DNA from: a bacterium
GTDB lineage: Bacteria; Fibrobacterota; Fibrobacteria; UBA11236
NCBI GenBank assembly: GCA_900299345.1
Contig: OMJM01000022.1
Location: forward strand, 1 to 64,000
Direction: 5' to 3'
DNA: 64,000 nucleotides
The notes under the pieces: generated by a model
Seen by the model: the letters and a program-made list of their open reading frames with translations, nothing else
Databases searched by the model: none
Told to the model about the DNA's origin: nothing
In this document: one piece after another, positions 46,064 to 53,825 of the stretch
Numbering within the stretch: position 1 is the first letter of the stretch
How the letters are laid out: each line of letters opens with the position of its first letter
Made by a program: the position numbers and the translations under genes

Positions 46064-47311
46064 ATGAGCGCTAGAGTTTCATTCTTGCCGGAAAAAAGGG
46101 GGCCTGTTTTTTTTGAATGTGTGATGGCGCTGGCCGTTGCCATTTTTCTTGTAGCCGGCATTGATTTCTTCACCAATGTGATGCCTCCAAAGTGGGATAC
46201 GGTCGAGTACATGGATATGGCACGTTCTGGAATTTTCGGAAACGATCATTTAATGGCTCCGTTTGCCTACCGGCCTGGCATGCCCTTGCTGGCGCGTCTT
46301 GTTTCCGATGTGGCGGCCATCCCCCTTGAAGATGGATTTCTATGGATCACCCGTTGTTCAGCCATCGCTTTTCTGTTTCTTTGTTTTCTGTTGTCAAGAT
46401 GCTTCACGCATTCCGCAGTCAGGGCGATGGGCCCCGTCCTCCTGATCAGCCTTTCGGCCATGCACGTCAAGGTCCCCTTGTTTGCGCCCACAGCCGTGGA
46501 CGTTGCCGCTTACCCGCTCATGGTGCTTGCCTTCCTGTTCTTCATCCGTGGTCGTTTATGGGGGTGCTTTTGGACGGCGTGCATCGGCCTCTTCTTCAAG
46601 GAGTTTCTGGCCATTCCACTTTTTCTGGCGTTGTGGAGAATGATATTGGACCATCGGAAGGAACCGCCCGGCAGAAATCGTTTGATGCTTTCGCTCGCGA
46701 TCCTTCTGGCCCTGAGTGTCATTCTGACTCCCCGATTATTCCTTCATGTGGCGGGAACGGTCCAGGAAATAGATCCTCTGCATCGTCCCCGTTCCCTCGG
46801 ACGTCTTGTCCTGAATCCCCTCAATCCGTTGCGCAACGTCAATATCCTGTTGGATCTATGCAGTTATTGGTTGCCATGTCTGCTGCTTGCGACCTCGCAG
46901 CGTATGCGGGAGGTGCGTGAGTTCCTGCGGCCGCTGGAAAAATTTGTCATCGGTTTTCTGGCCTTGAATCTTTTGCTGGTGATGTACGGGGGCACCAATA
47001 TTTTGATCTTCATCTCTTATTCGGCTCCGATACAGATTATGATTCTTGCGATCTGGGCGGAAAAGGAGAGGCATCCGGTCGAATGGATTATTGCCTTGAT
47101 GTGCATGGGATTGTACAACCGGGTGTTTTCCGCCATCCCGTTGCCGGACGAAAACTTTGCTGCCTTTATCGATTTCTATGAGGGATGGGGTTCTCGGGTC
47201 AATCTTTCCACCCTGAAGCATTTTCTCGAAATAGCCATGTACTTGGGGGTGATGTGGGGGGCGCGGAGCATATTACGACGCCATACGAAAACAGTGTTGC
47301 CGCAGGAGTGA
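46064..47311 (+). CDS. Polytopic membrane protein, possibly GT-C-like
   Basis: The 415-residue protein has about nine to ten hydrophobic helices. The first extracytoplasmic loop after helix 1 carries PPKWDTVEYMDMARSG, an acidic motif of the kind seen in GT-C glycosyltransferases (PMT/ArnT-like), and the loop after helix 3 reads KVPLFAPTAVD. No family is certain. It is flanked by two copies of the palindrome GGAGTGAC-N4-GTCACGCC, and its TGA stop lies inside the second one, which may point to insertion as a unit. GGGAA precedes the ATG. Confidence 0.65.
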   Translation: MSARVSFLPEKRGPVFFECVMALAVAIFLVAGIDFFTNVMPPKWDTVEYMDMARSGIFGNDHLMAPFAYRPGMPLLARLVSDVAAIPLEDGFLWITRCSAIAFLFLCFLLSRCFTHSAVRAMGPVLLISLSAMHVKVPLFAPTAVDVAAYPLMVLAFLFFIRGRLWGCFWTACIGLFFKEFLAIPLFLALWRMILDHRKEPPGRNRLMLSLAILLALSVILTPRLFLHVAGTVQEIDPLHRPRSLGRLVLNPLNPLRNVNILLDLCSYWLPCLLLATSQRMREVREFLRPLEKFVIGFLALNLLLVMYGGTNILIFISYSAPIQIMILAIWAEKERHPVEWIIALMCMGLYNRVFSAIPLPDENFAAFIDFYEGWGSRVNLSTLKHFLEIAMYLGVMWGARSILRRHTKTVLPQE

Positions 47312-47324
47312 CGTTTGTCACGCC
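47305..47324. repeat. Palindrome GGAGTGAC-N4-GTCACGCC, copy 2, supplying both convergent stops
   Basis: GGAGTGACGTTTGTCACGCC contains TGA on the plus strand (47309-47311, end of the membrane protein) and TGA on the minus strand (47320-47318, end of the LOG gene). Confidence 0.65.
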
Positions 47325-48193
47325 TCCAGATTCAGGCGGAACTTTTTCCGGTTGCGAGGCAAATGATGGGTCATGTATGCAAAAGCCTCATCCACAGAGT
47401 CGCACAACTGGAACAGCCGGAGATCCTCCGGGCTGATAACCCCTTGCGCGACCAGATACTTGAAGTCGATGACCCGTGTCCAGAATTCCCGGCCATAGAG
47501 CACCACCACCATTTTCTTGGTGATGCGATGTGTCTGTACGAGAGTCAGCAGTTCCATCATTTCGTCGATGGTCCCGAAACCTCCGGGAAACATGACGATG
47601 GCCTTGGCCGTGTAGACGAACCAGAATTTGCGCATGAAAAAATAGCGGAACTCGAAGGATAGCTGTGGATCGATGTAGGAATTGGGTTGCTGTTCGAAAG
47701 GCAACAGGATATTGAGGCCGACAGAAGGAGCCTTTCCGGCCTGTGCCCCTTTGTTGGCCGCTTCCATGATGCCAGGGCCGCCGCCGGAGGCGATGGCATA
47801 GCCGTAGCGATTCGTGTTGCTCCATTCCGCAAGCCGTCGACTCAGTTCGGCGCACTCTTCATAGTAACGTGACATCTGCAGATCGCGTTCCGCCGCATGG
47901 ACCGATTTGGAATCCCGCGTGCTTTTGGCTTTCGCCTTGCGAAGGTTTGCGAGAGCGATTTTCCTCGGGAGGATGCGGGCGGATCCGAAGAACACCAAGG
48001 TATCCCGGATGTTGAAACGTTCGAGGCGATGCTCCGGTTCAAGGAACTCCGCCAGAATGCGCACCGCGCGGCCATCGCGGCCCAACAGGAAATCCGAATT
48101 CAGAAAAGAAGCATGAAGCCGATCTTTTTTGCCGGATGCGATGGCCGATCCGGGCTGCCGGTTCGTGCGCTTTTGCCTGATCCGTTTATTCAT
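47318..48193 (-). CDS. LOG-family nucleoside 5'-monophosphate phosphoribohydrolase-like protein
   Basis: The 291-residue protein contains the LOG/lysine-decarboxylase-like signatures [15 protein letters not shown] and [19 protein letters not shown], the latter with the catalytic Glu. Family members cleave cytokinin or purine nucleoside monophosphates to the base. The N-terminal 60 residues are longer and more basic than in minimal LOG proteins, as in type II LOGs. ATG 48193 overlaps the end of mgsA by 8 nt. The track's start (48250) lies deeper in mgsA and is rejected. The stop is within the 47305-47324 palindrome. Confidence 0.88.
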   Translation of the reverse strand: MNKRIRQKRTNRQPGSAIASGKKDRLHASFLNSDFLLGRDGRAVRILAEFLEPEHRLERFNIRDTLVFFGSARILPRKIALANLRKAKAKSTRDSKSVHAAERDLQMSRYYEECAELSRRLAEWSNTNRYGYAIASGGGPGIMEAANKGAQAGKAPSVGLNILLPFEQQPNSYIDPQLSFEFRYFFMRKFWFVYTAKAIVMFPGGFGTIDEMMELLTLVQTHRITKKMVVVLYGREFWTRVIDFKYLVAQGVISPEDLRLFQLCDSVDEAFAYMTHHLPRNRKKFRLNLEA

Positions 48194-48653
48194 CAATGGG
48201 GCGATTTCTATAGGAGTCGTAATCTGGAATGAGGCGATCGTAGGTCTCATCCATCAGCGGGGAAGAGATGATGAAGTCCGCCGAGGCACGATTGCAGGCC
48301 ATCGGAATATTCCACACCACGGCCATGCGGAGCAGGGCTTTTACGTCGGGATCATGCGGCACCGGCTCGAGAGGATCCCAGAAGAAGATGAGGAAATCGA
48401 TTTCCCCGTCCACGATTTTGGAACCGATTTGCTGGTCGCCACCGAGCGGGCCGCTTTGAAGCTTGTGGATTCGGATGCCGAGTTCGTTCTCCAGAAGCCC
48501 GCCCGTGGTACCCGTGGCGAAGACGGTGTGATGCGCCAGGAGCACCTTGTTAAACTTCGCCCATTCGATCAGATCGCGTTTCTTGTTGTCGTGCGCCACC
48601 AGCGCGATTTTTTTGTCCTTGGTGACCAGCATCTTTTTGTAGGCGATTTTCAT
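48186..48653 (-). CDS. mgsA: Methylglyoxal synthase MgsA
   Basis: MgsA converts dihydroxyacetone phosphate to methylglyoxal, a bypass that relieves phosphate-starved glycolysis. The 155-residue enzyme has [16 protein letters not shown], the phosphate-binding [26 protein letters not shown] with the catalytic Asp, and [20 protein letters not shown]. It has GGAAGG before ATG 48653. The overlap with the LOG-family gene suggests joint expression. Confidence 0.96.
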   Translation of the reverse strand: MKIAYKKMLVTKDKKIALVAHDNKKRDLIEWAKFNKVLLAHHTVFATGTTGGLLENELGIRIHKLQSGPLGGDQQIGSKIVDGEIDFLIFFWDPLEPVPHDPDVKALLRMAVVWNIPMACNRASADFIISSPLMDETYDRLIPDYDSYRNRPIDE

Positions 48654-48681
48654 GGTGTCCTTCCCTTGCTGACACTACAAC

Positions 48682-49491
48682 CTAATTAACGCGTCCTTCG
48701 AAACCCGCTTTCACTTCGTAACCGCCGTGTTTCCGGATGTTCAACACACCCGAATCGAAAATCAGATATTGCCCCTTGATGCCCAAGAGTGTCCCTGAAA
48801 GATCGGGTTGTTTCTCCGGATTCAGGGAGACAACCTTGGTGGGATAACGCAAGACCGGATAACTAAAACGTACGGGTTCCATCGCGGAGAGCTTTTCGCC
48901 CGGGAAACTATCCTGCCAAAGCGCAAACACTTTCTCCCGCTCCGCGTGCAAATCCACCGGCTTTTCGACGCCGCTCAACATGTGCCGCCAGTTGGTGCGA
49001 TCGGGAATATGCTGACTCAGCGCGTATTCGATGATGCCGGAATCCCTGCGGCTGCACACCGAGGCGATGGGCAGCGCCTCAATGGCACCTTGATCCATCC
49101 ATCGAGTCGTGGCGTACTGGGAACGTGTGATGCCGACCTTGAGTCCCGAGGAATTGGCGAGATACACGGTGTGGGGAATGAAGCAGTGAGCCTCACCCCA
49201 CGCCGGTTCACGACACGTTCCCAGATGGTGATGACACGTGTGGGGCCTCACGATGCACAGGTCGCATTGCGCCAGGGTCTGGCAGCATTTGAAGCAATAG
49301 CCCTGGCTGTAGCTGGTCGCGGTTCGATCACCGCATTCGAGGCAGAAAATACGGCCCGTGAAACGCAGGTTCAGGCGCTGACCAAGTCCTTCGTTCAGAG
49401 GAAGCGATTCCCTGCCCACCGGAAGTGCATAGCCCACGGGCGTTCCGGGAGTGGTGTCCATTTTGCGCAGGATTCCGAGTAACGCCGGCAT
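48682..49491 (-). CDS. DUF2797 family zinc-binding protein
   Basis: The 269-residue protein matches DUF2797: a cysteine-rich N-terminal region (RIFCLECGDRT, GYCFKCC, CDLCIVRPHTCHHHLGTC) that should bind two or more zinc ions, and a middle part HTVYLANSSGLKVGITR that resembles the GIY-YIG core. The function of the family is unknown. I start at ATG 49491, five bases after TATATTTC, with no ribosome site. It is divergent from the ArsC-like gene, sharing a 22-nt intergenic region. Confidence 0.85.
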   Translation of the reverse strand: MPALLGILRKMDTTPGTPVGYALPVGRESLPLNEGLGQRLNLRFTGRIFCLECGDRTATSYSQGYCFKCCQTLAQCDLCIVRPHTCHHHLGTCREPAWGEAHCFIPHTVYLANSSGLKVGITRSQYATTRWMDQGAIEALPIASVCSRRDSGIIEYALSQHIPDRTNWRHMLSGVEKPVDLHAEREKVFALWQDSFPGEKLSAMEPVRFSYPVLRYPTKVVSLNPEKQPDLSGTLLGIKGQYLIFDSGVLNIRKHGGYEVKAGFEGRVN

Positions 49492-49496
49492 GTCTG

Positions 49497-49508
49497 GAAA
49501 TATATTTG
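49497..49508. promoter_or_regulatory. Bidirectional overlapping promoter element between two leaderless genes
   Basis: GAAATATATTTG reads TATATTTG on the plus strand (5 nt before ATG 49514) and TATATTTC on the minus strand (5 nt before ATG 49491). The whole intergenic region is 22 nt, leaving no room for ribosome sites. Confidence 0.6.
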
Positions 49509-49513
49509 CCGCC

Positions 49514-49867
49514 ATGAACACTTTTTACGGATACAAGAAATGTTCCACCTGCCGCAAGGCTGAAAAGGCCTTGGAAAAAGCCGGATGCGATTACACCTTC
49601 GTGGATATCACGCTCCAGCCTCCTTCCAAAGCGGAACTGAAACGCATTCAAACGCAGTCCGGGTTGCCGCTGCGGAAGTTGTTCAACACCAGCGGCGAGC
49701 TGTACAAGCTGTTGAGGATTAAGGACAAGGTCGGTACGATGAGCGACGAGCAGATTTTCGACATGCTCTCACAAAACGGCCGGCTGATCAAGCGTCCGCT
49801 GGTGACGGATGGAAAACACAGCACCGTCGGCTTTGACGACGCAGTTTTCCGGGCTGCCTGGATGTAA
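49514..49867 (+). CDS. ArsC/Spx-family thioredoxin-fold protein
   Basis: The 117-residue protein has the ArsC/Spx-like fold, with N-terminal FYGYKKCSTCRKAEKAL holding a CxxC motif, DITLQPPSKAELKRI, and the RP-containing strand GRLIKRPLVTDG. This pattern fits the YffB/MgsR-like uncharacterised reductase group more than the RNA-polymerase-binding Spx regulator of Firmicutes. Thiol chemistry, such as arsenate or disulfide reduction, is likely; the substrate is unknown. ATG 49514 follows TATATTTG by 5 nt. The track's longer start runs into the divergent gene. Confidence 0.88.
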   Translation: MNTFYGYKKCSTCRKAEKALEKAGCDYTFVDITLQPPSKAELKRIQTQSGLPLRKLFNTSGELYKLLRIKDKVGTMSDEQIFDMLSQNGRLIKRPLVTDGKHSTVGFDDAVFRAAWM

Positions 49868-49870
49868 ACT

Positions 49871-51181
49871 TCAGGGCAAGACGACCTGAAAAAGCCCCCG
49901 TAAATTCTCGCTCGACGAAATCAAACCTTGCACGTTTGCCTGTGCGTCATTGTCTGCATACACCTTCCACGTATAAATCCCGCCCGCTTTAAGCGGAGAT
50001 GTTGCCGAGTTGTCGAAGTTGTAAACGACGCTATCCGCAGAGGCGGGGATGGACGGATGTAAAATGGCTCCTGTGGCACTGAAGCCTCCCCAGATCCGCT
50101 TCCCATTCGCGTCGAAAACCTCCACGATGTATTCCTTGGTTGAGGGGTATTTGACCCACTTGAAGGCGGGTGTTCGGGTGTGAATGATCCGGGGGTAAAC
50201 CGTGTCCGCGGCGTTCGTGGGGGAAACAACAGTAACCGCCCCGGTTACGTCGAAATCAACATTTTTCGCGGTGTCCGTGGCAGAAAATGAAACTTTCGGA
50301 AATCCAAACTTCCGTATGGCGTCGGGATCCATGACGTATCCATCGTTACGGTAACTGGCCCAAACGGTGTAATCACCCGGTGGGATGCCGCGCAGGATAA
50401 AGCTGTTGCTGGAATCGTTTTTCACACTGAGGCCGGGAATGGCTTCACGCGTCCACGGGTTGACCAGGGTGATGTCGACGGTGGAATTCGAGGAGGCGAG
50501 GAAACGGATTTTGCCGCGCAAGATTTTCCCGGCGTTGACCGACATTCGGAGGACGGTATTCGCGCTCAAGCTGTCGGTCCGGATCGCCACCTTGACTGTT
50601 GTGGTATCCTGCACCAAGCTATCGCGATAGCCACGCAAAGTGTAATTACCCGGAGGAAGGTTGTAGATCGCGAAGTAGCCGTCCGGTCCAGTGGTGGAGG
50701 AATATGCGGTGGAGTCGGCCGCCTGGGCCACGATCAAAATGCCTGCGGCAGGAACATTCCCCGTGACGGTCACACTGCCGGAAAGCCCTCCGGTGTTGGT
50801 GGTGGCCGTATCGCGTTCGAGAAAGACGTTGCGTGTAAATGTTTTACCGGAGTCGGCGTGAAATGGAAGCGGTTGGCCTCCTTTGGGGGGCGAAGGAATT
50901 CTTCCCTGGGCCGCCACAGTGAGGTAATAATCGCCCGCTGGTGCTTCGAAAGCAAAATTTCCCGTTGCATCTGACAACACTCGTGCGACAGGAGCGTTTG
51001 CATTGGCATCGTACAGAATGACGTTCGTATTCGCAAGCGTCGTACTGTCTTCCATCTTGAGCGTTTTGCCGGCGATTTTTGCCGGTTGATCGGCAGGGTC
51101 GGTGCTTTTTGATGAACAAGCTGTGATTCCCAAGAGGGCTGAAACGAGAACTCCGAGCTTTGTTGCAATGTGTGTTTTCAT
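49871..51181 (-). CDS. Lipoprotein with carboxypeptidase-regulatory-like domains
   Basis: The 436-residue product has a lipoprotein signal with box ITAC (Cys22). Beta-sandwich repeats follow: AKIAGKTLKMEDSTTLANTNVILYDANANAPVARVLSDATGNFAFEAPAG is the first carboxypeptidase-regulatory-like unit, with further units containing TGPDGYFAIYNLPPGNYTLRGY and NSFILRGIPPGDYTVWASY. The C-terminal about 110 residues (PAFKWVKYPSTKEYIVEVFD) resemble a fibronectin/Ig-like module. Such lipoproteins usually sit on the cell surface, but the role is unknown. A GGAGGG site precedes ATG 51181. Confidence 0.8.
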   Translation of the reverse strand: MKTHIATKLGVLVSALLGITACSSKSTDPADQPAKIAGKTLKMEDSTTLANTNVILYDANANAPVARVLSDATGNFAFEAPAGDYYLTVAAQGRIPSPPKGGQPLPFHADSGKTFTRNVFLERDTATTNTGGLSGSVTVTGNVPAAGILIVAQAADSTAYSSTTGPDGYFAIYNLPPGNYTLRGYRDSLVQDTTTVKVAIRTDSLSANTVLRMSVNAGKILRGKIRFLASSNSTVDITLVNPWTREAIPGLSVKNDSSNSFILRGIPPGDYTVWASYRNDGYVMDPDAIRKFGFPKVSFSATDTAKNVDFDVTGAVTVVSPTNAADTVYPRIIHTRTPAFKWVKYPSTKEYIVEVFDANGKRIWGGFSATGAILHPSIPASADSVVYNFDNSATSPLKAGGIYTWKVYADNDAQANVQGLISSSENLRGLFQVVLP

Positions 51182-51277
51182 GGCGCCCTCCGATGAAGAG
51201 ACGAGTTGTAAAGTGATTTTCGGGACATGTAATTGGAGTGGGCAAGAGCCGCTCCGTGGCTATTTTGGCGTGTCGTC

Positions 51278-51589
51278 TTATCGCCCGTCAGGATTGACTT
51301 CGTTGAACCATGCCAGGATTCCCCCGCCCACGTTGAATCCGTTGGTATAGCCTTGTTTTTTAAGGAATTCGAGGGCAACCCTTGAACGGCGTCCAGAACG
51401 GCAATAGAGGTAAACTGGAACATCCTGGGGAATTTCCTGCCAGCGGGACTGAAACTCGCTCATGGGGATCAGTTTTCCAGAGAGGTTGGCTTCATCGAAT
51501 TCATCCTGTTCCCTGACGTCGATAAGGACAGTATCCGGTTTTTTTTCGAGAATTTCGCTTAATTCAAGGACTGAGATTTCATCGTTCAT
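51278..51589 (-). CDS. Single-domain rhodanese-like sulfurtransferase
   Basis: The 103-residue protein is one rhodanese domain: VLIDVREQDEFDEANLSGKLIPMSEF and the active-site loop YLYCRSGRRSRVALEFL with the persulfide Cys. The ending GFNVGGGILAWFNEVNP is typical. It is like GlpE-type single-domain sulfurtransferases. AAGGAA precedes ATG 51589; the track's longer start adds 46 non-homologous residues. TATATTTC at 51619-51626 may be its promoter element. Confidence 0.9.
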   Translation of the reverse strand: MNDEISVLELSEILEKKPDTVLIDVREQDEFDEANLSGKLIPMSEFQSRWQEIPQDVPVYLYCRSGRRSRVALEFLKKQGYTNGFNVGGGILAWFNEVNPDGR

Positions 51590-51618
51590 GGGCAAGATTC
51601 CTTTGTCACAGGCTCTGC

Positions 51619-51626
51619 GAAATATA
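51619..51626 (-). promoter_or_regulatory. TATATTTC promoter-like element of the rhodanese gene
   Basis: TATATTTC on the minus strand is 29 nt before ATG 51589, leaving a short leader with an AAGGAA site. Confidence 0.35.
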
Positions 51627-51711
51627 CGAAGGAGAGGGATTTGCGGTTGAAATCCGGGGCTTGGGTAGCTAACTTCTGTGGCCCTAAAAACGGATTTACT
51701 GAGGACAGAAC

Positions 51712-52317
51712 ATGCCAGCAGGACCAAAGGTCAAAATTTCACGGGCTCTGGGAATTGCCATTACCCCCAAGGCGGCCCGCATCATGGAGCGCCGCTCCTT
51801 CACTCCGGGTCAGCATGGCTTGGCCCGCAAGAAGAGCCCCTCCACGTTCAAGATGCAGTTGATGGAAAAGCAACGTCTCAAGGCCATGTACAATGTGCCC
51901 GAGAATCAGTTGCGTTATTACTACGAGAAGGCCACCCACAGCCATGAGTCCACGGGTACCGCATTGCTCGCGCTTTTGGAGACTCGCGCGGATGCCGCGG
52001 TGTATCGCATGGGCTTTGCCCGTACCATCTACGCAGCGCGTCAGTACATTGCCCATGGTCATTTCAGCATTAATGGCCGTCGAGTCTACACGCCGAGCCA
52101 CCCCCTGAAGGTGGGCACGGTCATCTCCGTGAACGAGAAATCCAAGAACCATCCCCAGATTGTCGAAGCGCTCACGCACTCCGGCAGCGTGGTGGTTCCG
52201 GAGTACTACGAGGTCAACAAGGTCAAGATGGAAGGCCGCCTGATTGCCAAGCCCTTGCGCGACCAGATTCCGGTCAAGCTGGCTGAGCAGCACATCGTCG
52301 AATATTACTCCAGATAA
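51712..52317 (+). CDS. rpsD: 30S ribosomal protein S4 (cysteine-less form)
   Basis: S4 nucleates assembly of the small ribosomal subunit. The 201-residue protein has the S4 domain (ARTIYAARQYIAHGHFSINGRRVYTPSHPLKVG, about 98-135), and the N-terminal part starts MPAGPKVKISR. The zinc-binding Cys residues of the C+ form are absent; the sequence has no cysteine at all. It stands alone, not next to rpsK, rpoA or rplQ, and ends with a strong terminator. It may be the only copy or a zinc-independent second copy. A Fur-family gene lies 1.1 kb away. Confidence 0.93.
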   Translation: MPAGPKVKISRALGIAITPKAARIMERRSFTPGQHGLARKKSPSTFKMQLMEKQRLKAMYNVPENQLRYYYEKATHSHESTGTALLALLETRADAAVYRMGFARTIYAARQYIAHGHFSINGRRVYTPSHPLKVGTVISVNEKSKNHPQIVEALTHSGSVVVPEYYEVNKVKMEGRLIAKPLRDQIPVKLAEQHIVEYYSR

Positions 52318-52326
52318 TTTCCCTGT

Positions 52327-52373
52327 GCAGAAAACAAAAAGGCCCGGCATTGCCGGGCCTTTTTGTTTTCTGC
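52327..52373 (+). terminator. Strong rho-independent terminator of rpsD
   Basis: A perfect 22-bp stem: GCAGAAAACAAAAAGGCCCGGC and its reverse complement around an ATT loop. The GC-rich top (GGCCCGGC) is followed by CTTTTTGTTTTC, so the plus-strand transcript ends in a U-rich tract. The A-rich side makes it bidirectional. Confidence 0.9.
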
Positions 52374-52527
52374 AGTGTCGATTCAGCCAATTTGCCTAAA
52401 AAGTAAAGGCTCTGCCCGTAAAATATGGCCTAGGCATGAATACTTGAAAACGCTGTGGTGACCTTACGATAGAAGGTGTAAAATGGATGAGCATTTGCTA
52501 GGAGCTTCAGAATTTAGTGACCAATCG

Positions 52528-52758
52528 TTATCCTATTTCTCCTAAAGTGCCCACATCCTTAGTTAACGAATCAATGTCGTAGACTTTCTCCTTTGGTACG
52601 CCACCCTTTGTTTGCCAAATACAAAGTGCACCTTTTTCGACGTTTTTATTTGGAAAATTTCCGACTTTTTTAGCAATCATCCAGACGGCCTTTATCCCAC
52701 CAGTTCTTAGACGAACATCGTCTCCTTCATTAATGTCCTCCCCGTAAAAGTTCTTCAT
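52528..52758 (-). CDS. DUF2158-like small protein
   Basis: The 76-residue protein starts MKNFYGEDINEGDDVRLRTGG and has a beta-rich pattern with KAVWMIAKK and GALCIWQTKG, similar to YodC/DUF2158 small SH3-like proteins of unknown role. Its ATG overlaps the stop of the upstream membrane protein (ATGA), so the pair is coupled. The DNA is AT-rich compared with its neighbours, which suggests transfer. Confidence 0.7.
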   Translation of the reverse strand: MKNFYGEDINEGDDVRLRTGGIKAVWMIAKKVGNFPNKNVEKGALCIWQTKGGVPKEKVYDIDSLTKDVGTLGEIG

Positions 52759-53150
52759 CTTCCGATGCCTTTCACTTTCTTCTTGTCTATCGTGATTTCA
52801 TGTTGGGATTTAGCTTTCGTGGGTTTTTCCGGCTCCTTGTGAAAAATCCATCTTCCCAAAAGATATAGGACCCCTGCCAGTAAGCAAAGGCCAACCGCGA
52901 TCCAGAAGTACTTCGCAACCTTGACACCAAGAAAAAATCCGGTTGCCGGGGCCACTAACGCACAAATTTTTCCAATCGGAGTACTAGCTCCTAGGTAATG
53001 ATAAGAGATCACGAAGAACACCACGGCAAACAGTAAGGCTGGCACTAAGTAAAAATTCTCTCTACGTTGCTCCGCTCTTTGTTCTGAAAGTTCCTCATCG
53101 CTTAAAACCGTTGAAGAGCCATCGTCGTGTCTTTGGATGTGATACGCCAT
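52755..53150 (-). CDS. Small membrane protein, 131 aa
   Basis: This has an acidic N-terminus (DDGSSTVLSDEELSEQRAEQRREN), three hydrophobic helices (about 33-52, 58-77 and 80-100) and a basic cytoplasmic tail (KPTKAKSQHEITIDKKKVKG). I do not recognise the family. It overlaps the DUF2158-like gene by 4 nt and follows a 34-residue membrane peptide gene. GGGGGG precedes its ATG. Confidence 0.6.
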   Translation of the reverse strand: MAYHIQRHDDGSSTVLSDEELSEQRAEQRRENFYLVPALLFAVVFFVISYHYLGASTPIGKICALVAPATGFFLGVKVAKYFWIAVGLCLLAGVLYLLGRWIFHKEPEKPTKAKSQHEITIDKKKVKGIGR

Positions 53151-53158
53151 ATACCCCC

Positions 53159-53263
53159 CTATCTCTTTTTAGAAGCCATGAGGATGAGTCGAAGGAGTAG
53201 GATGAATGGCAATAAAATCAATCCGACAAGCTTGAACTCGTTATCGAACATCCTCTTGGCCAT
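53159..53263 (-). CDS. Membrane micropeptide, 34 aa
   Basis: This ORF is too short for the track. ATG 53263 has GGGAG five bases upstream. The product starts MAKRMFDNEFKLVG, has one hydrophobic helix (LILLPFILLLRLILM) and ends with basic ASKKR. Its stop is 8 nt before the next gene's start, so it is the first gene of the AT-rich three-gene cassette. The ribosome site and helix support it as real. Confidence 0.55.
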   Translation of the reverse strand: MAKRMFDNEFKLVGLILLPFILLLRLILMASKKR

Positions 53264-53352
53264 CGATCTCCCAATTCAATACTTCAATTAGGTAGCCTAT
53301 GGGCTATCGTGCGTCAAGCGGCGGTTTTGGACTTTTGGAGTTATGGAATGAT

Positions 53353-53802
53353 TCAGCGTTTCTTTTCGAATGTTCCAAAGACCTGAATCTTGTAGCGCTT
53401 GATGGAAAACCCCTCCTTGCGCGCCATCTGGCGCAGGATTTTCTCCAATTGGGGATTGGCCACTTCCTTCACTTCGTCGCTGGTCTGGCTGACCAGGTGG
53501 ACGTGCGGCTTGCTGCCGAGGTCGATTTCGTAGTGAGTATGTCCGTGTCCAAAGTCGGATTCTGAAAGCACACCTGCTTCCACCAACTGATTCAAAGTTC
53601 GGTACAGGGTCGCCCGGGATACCTTGAGGCCTGTCCGTTGCATTTCAAAGAGCAACTCGTCGGCGCTGAAGTGTCCTGATTGGTCGAACAGGAATTTCAC
53701 CAGCGCGACGCGCTCCTTGGTCAGGAACATCTTGTTGCGCTTGAGAAATTCGGAATAGCGTGCTTGCGCCGAGGCCAGCTGCGCGCGGTTCGTGGTTTCC
53801 AC
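53353..53802 (-). CDS. Fur-family transcriptional regulator lacking CxxC zinc sites
   Basis: The 149-residue protein has the Fur winged-helix domain (LTKERVALVKFLFDQSGHFSADEL..., recognition helix VSRATLYRTLNQLVEAGVL) and the dimerisation domain with HTHYEID and KPHVHLVSQTSDEVKEV. The usual CxxC structural zinc motifs are absent. It therefore belongs to a Cys-poor Fur/PerR/Zur-like subgroup; the sensed metal or signal is unknown. I start at GTG 53802 because TATCTTAT lies 6 nt upstream. The track's start (54063) lies far inside the preceding gene. Confidence 0.85.
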   Translation of the reverse strand: METTNRAQLASAQARYSEFLKRNKMFLTKERVALVKFLFDQSGHFSADELLFEMQRTGLKVSRATLYRTLNQLVEAGVLSESDFGHGHTHYEIDLGSKPHVHLVSQTSDEVKEVANPQLEKILRQMARKEGFSIKRYKIQVFGTFEKKR

Positions 53803-53808
53803 GGCAGG

Positions 53809-53816
53809 ATAAGATA
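53809..53816 (-). promoter_or_regulatory. TATCTTAT promoter-like element of the Fur-family gene
   Basis: TATCTTAT on the minus strand lies 6 nt before GTG 53802, matching the window's leaderless layout except for the last two bases. Confidence 0.4.
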
Positions 53817-53825
53817 AGAACGGGT

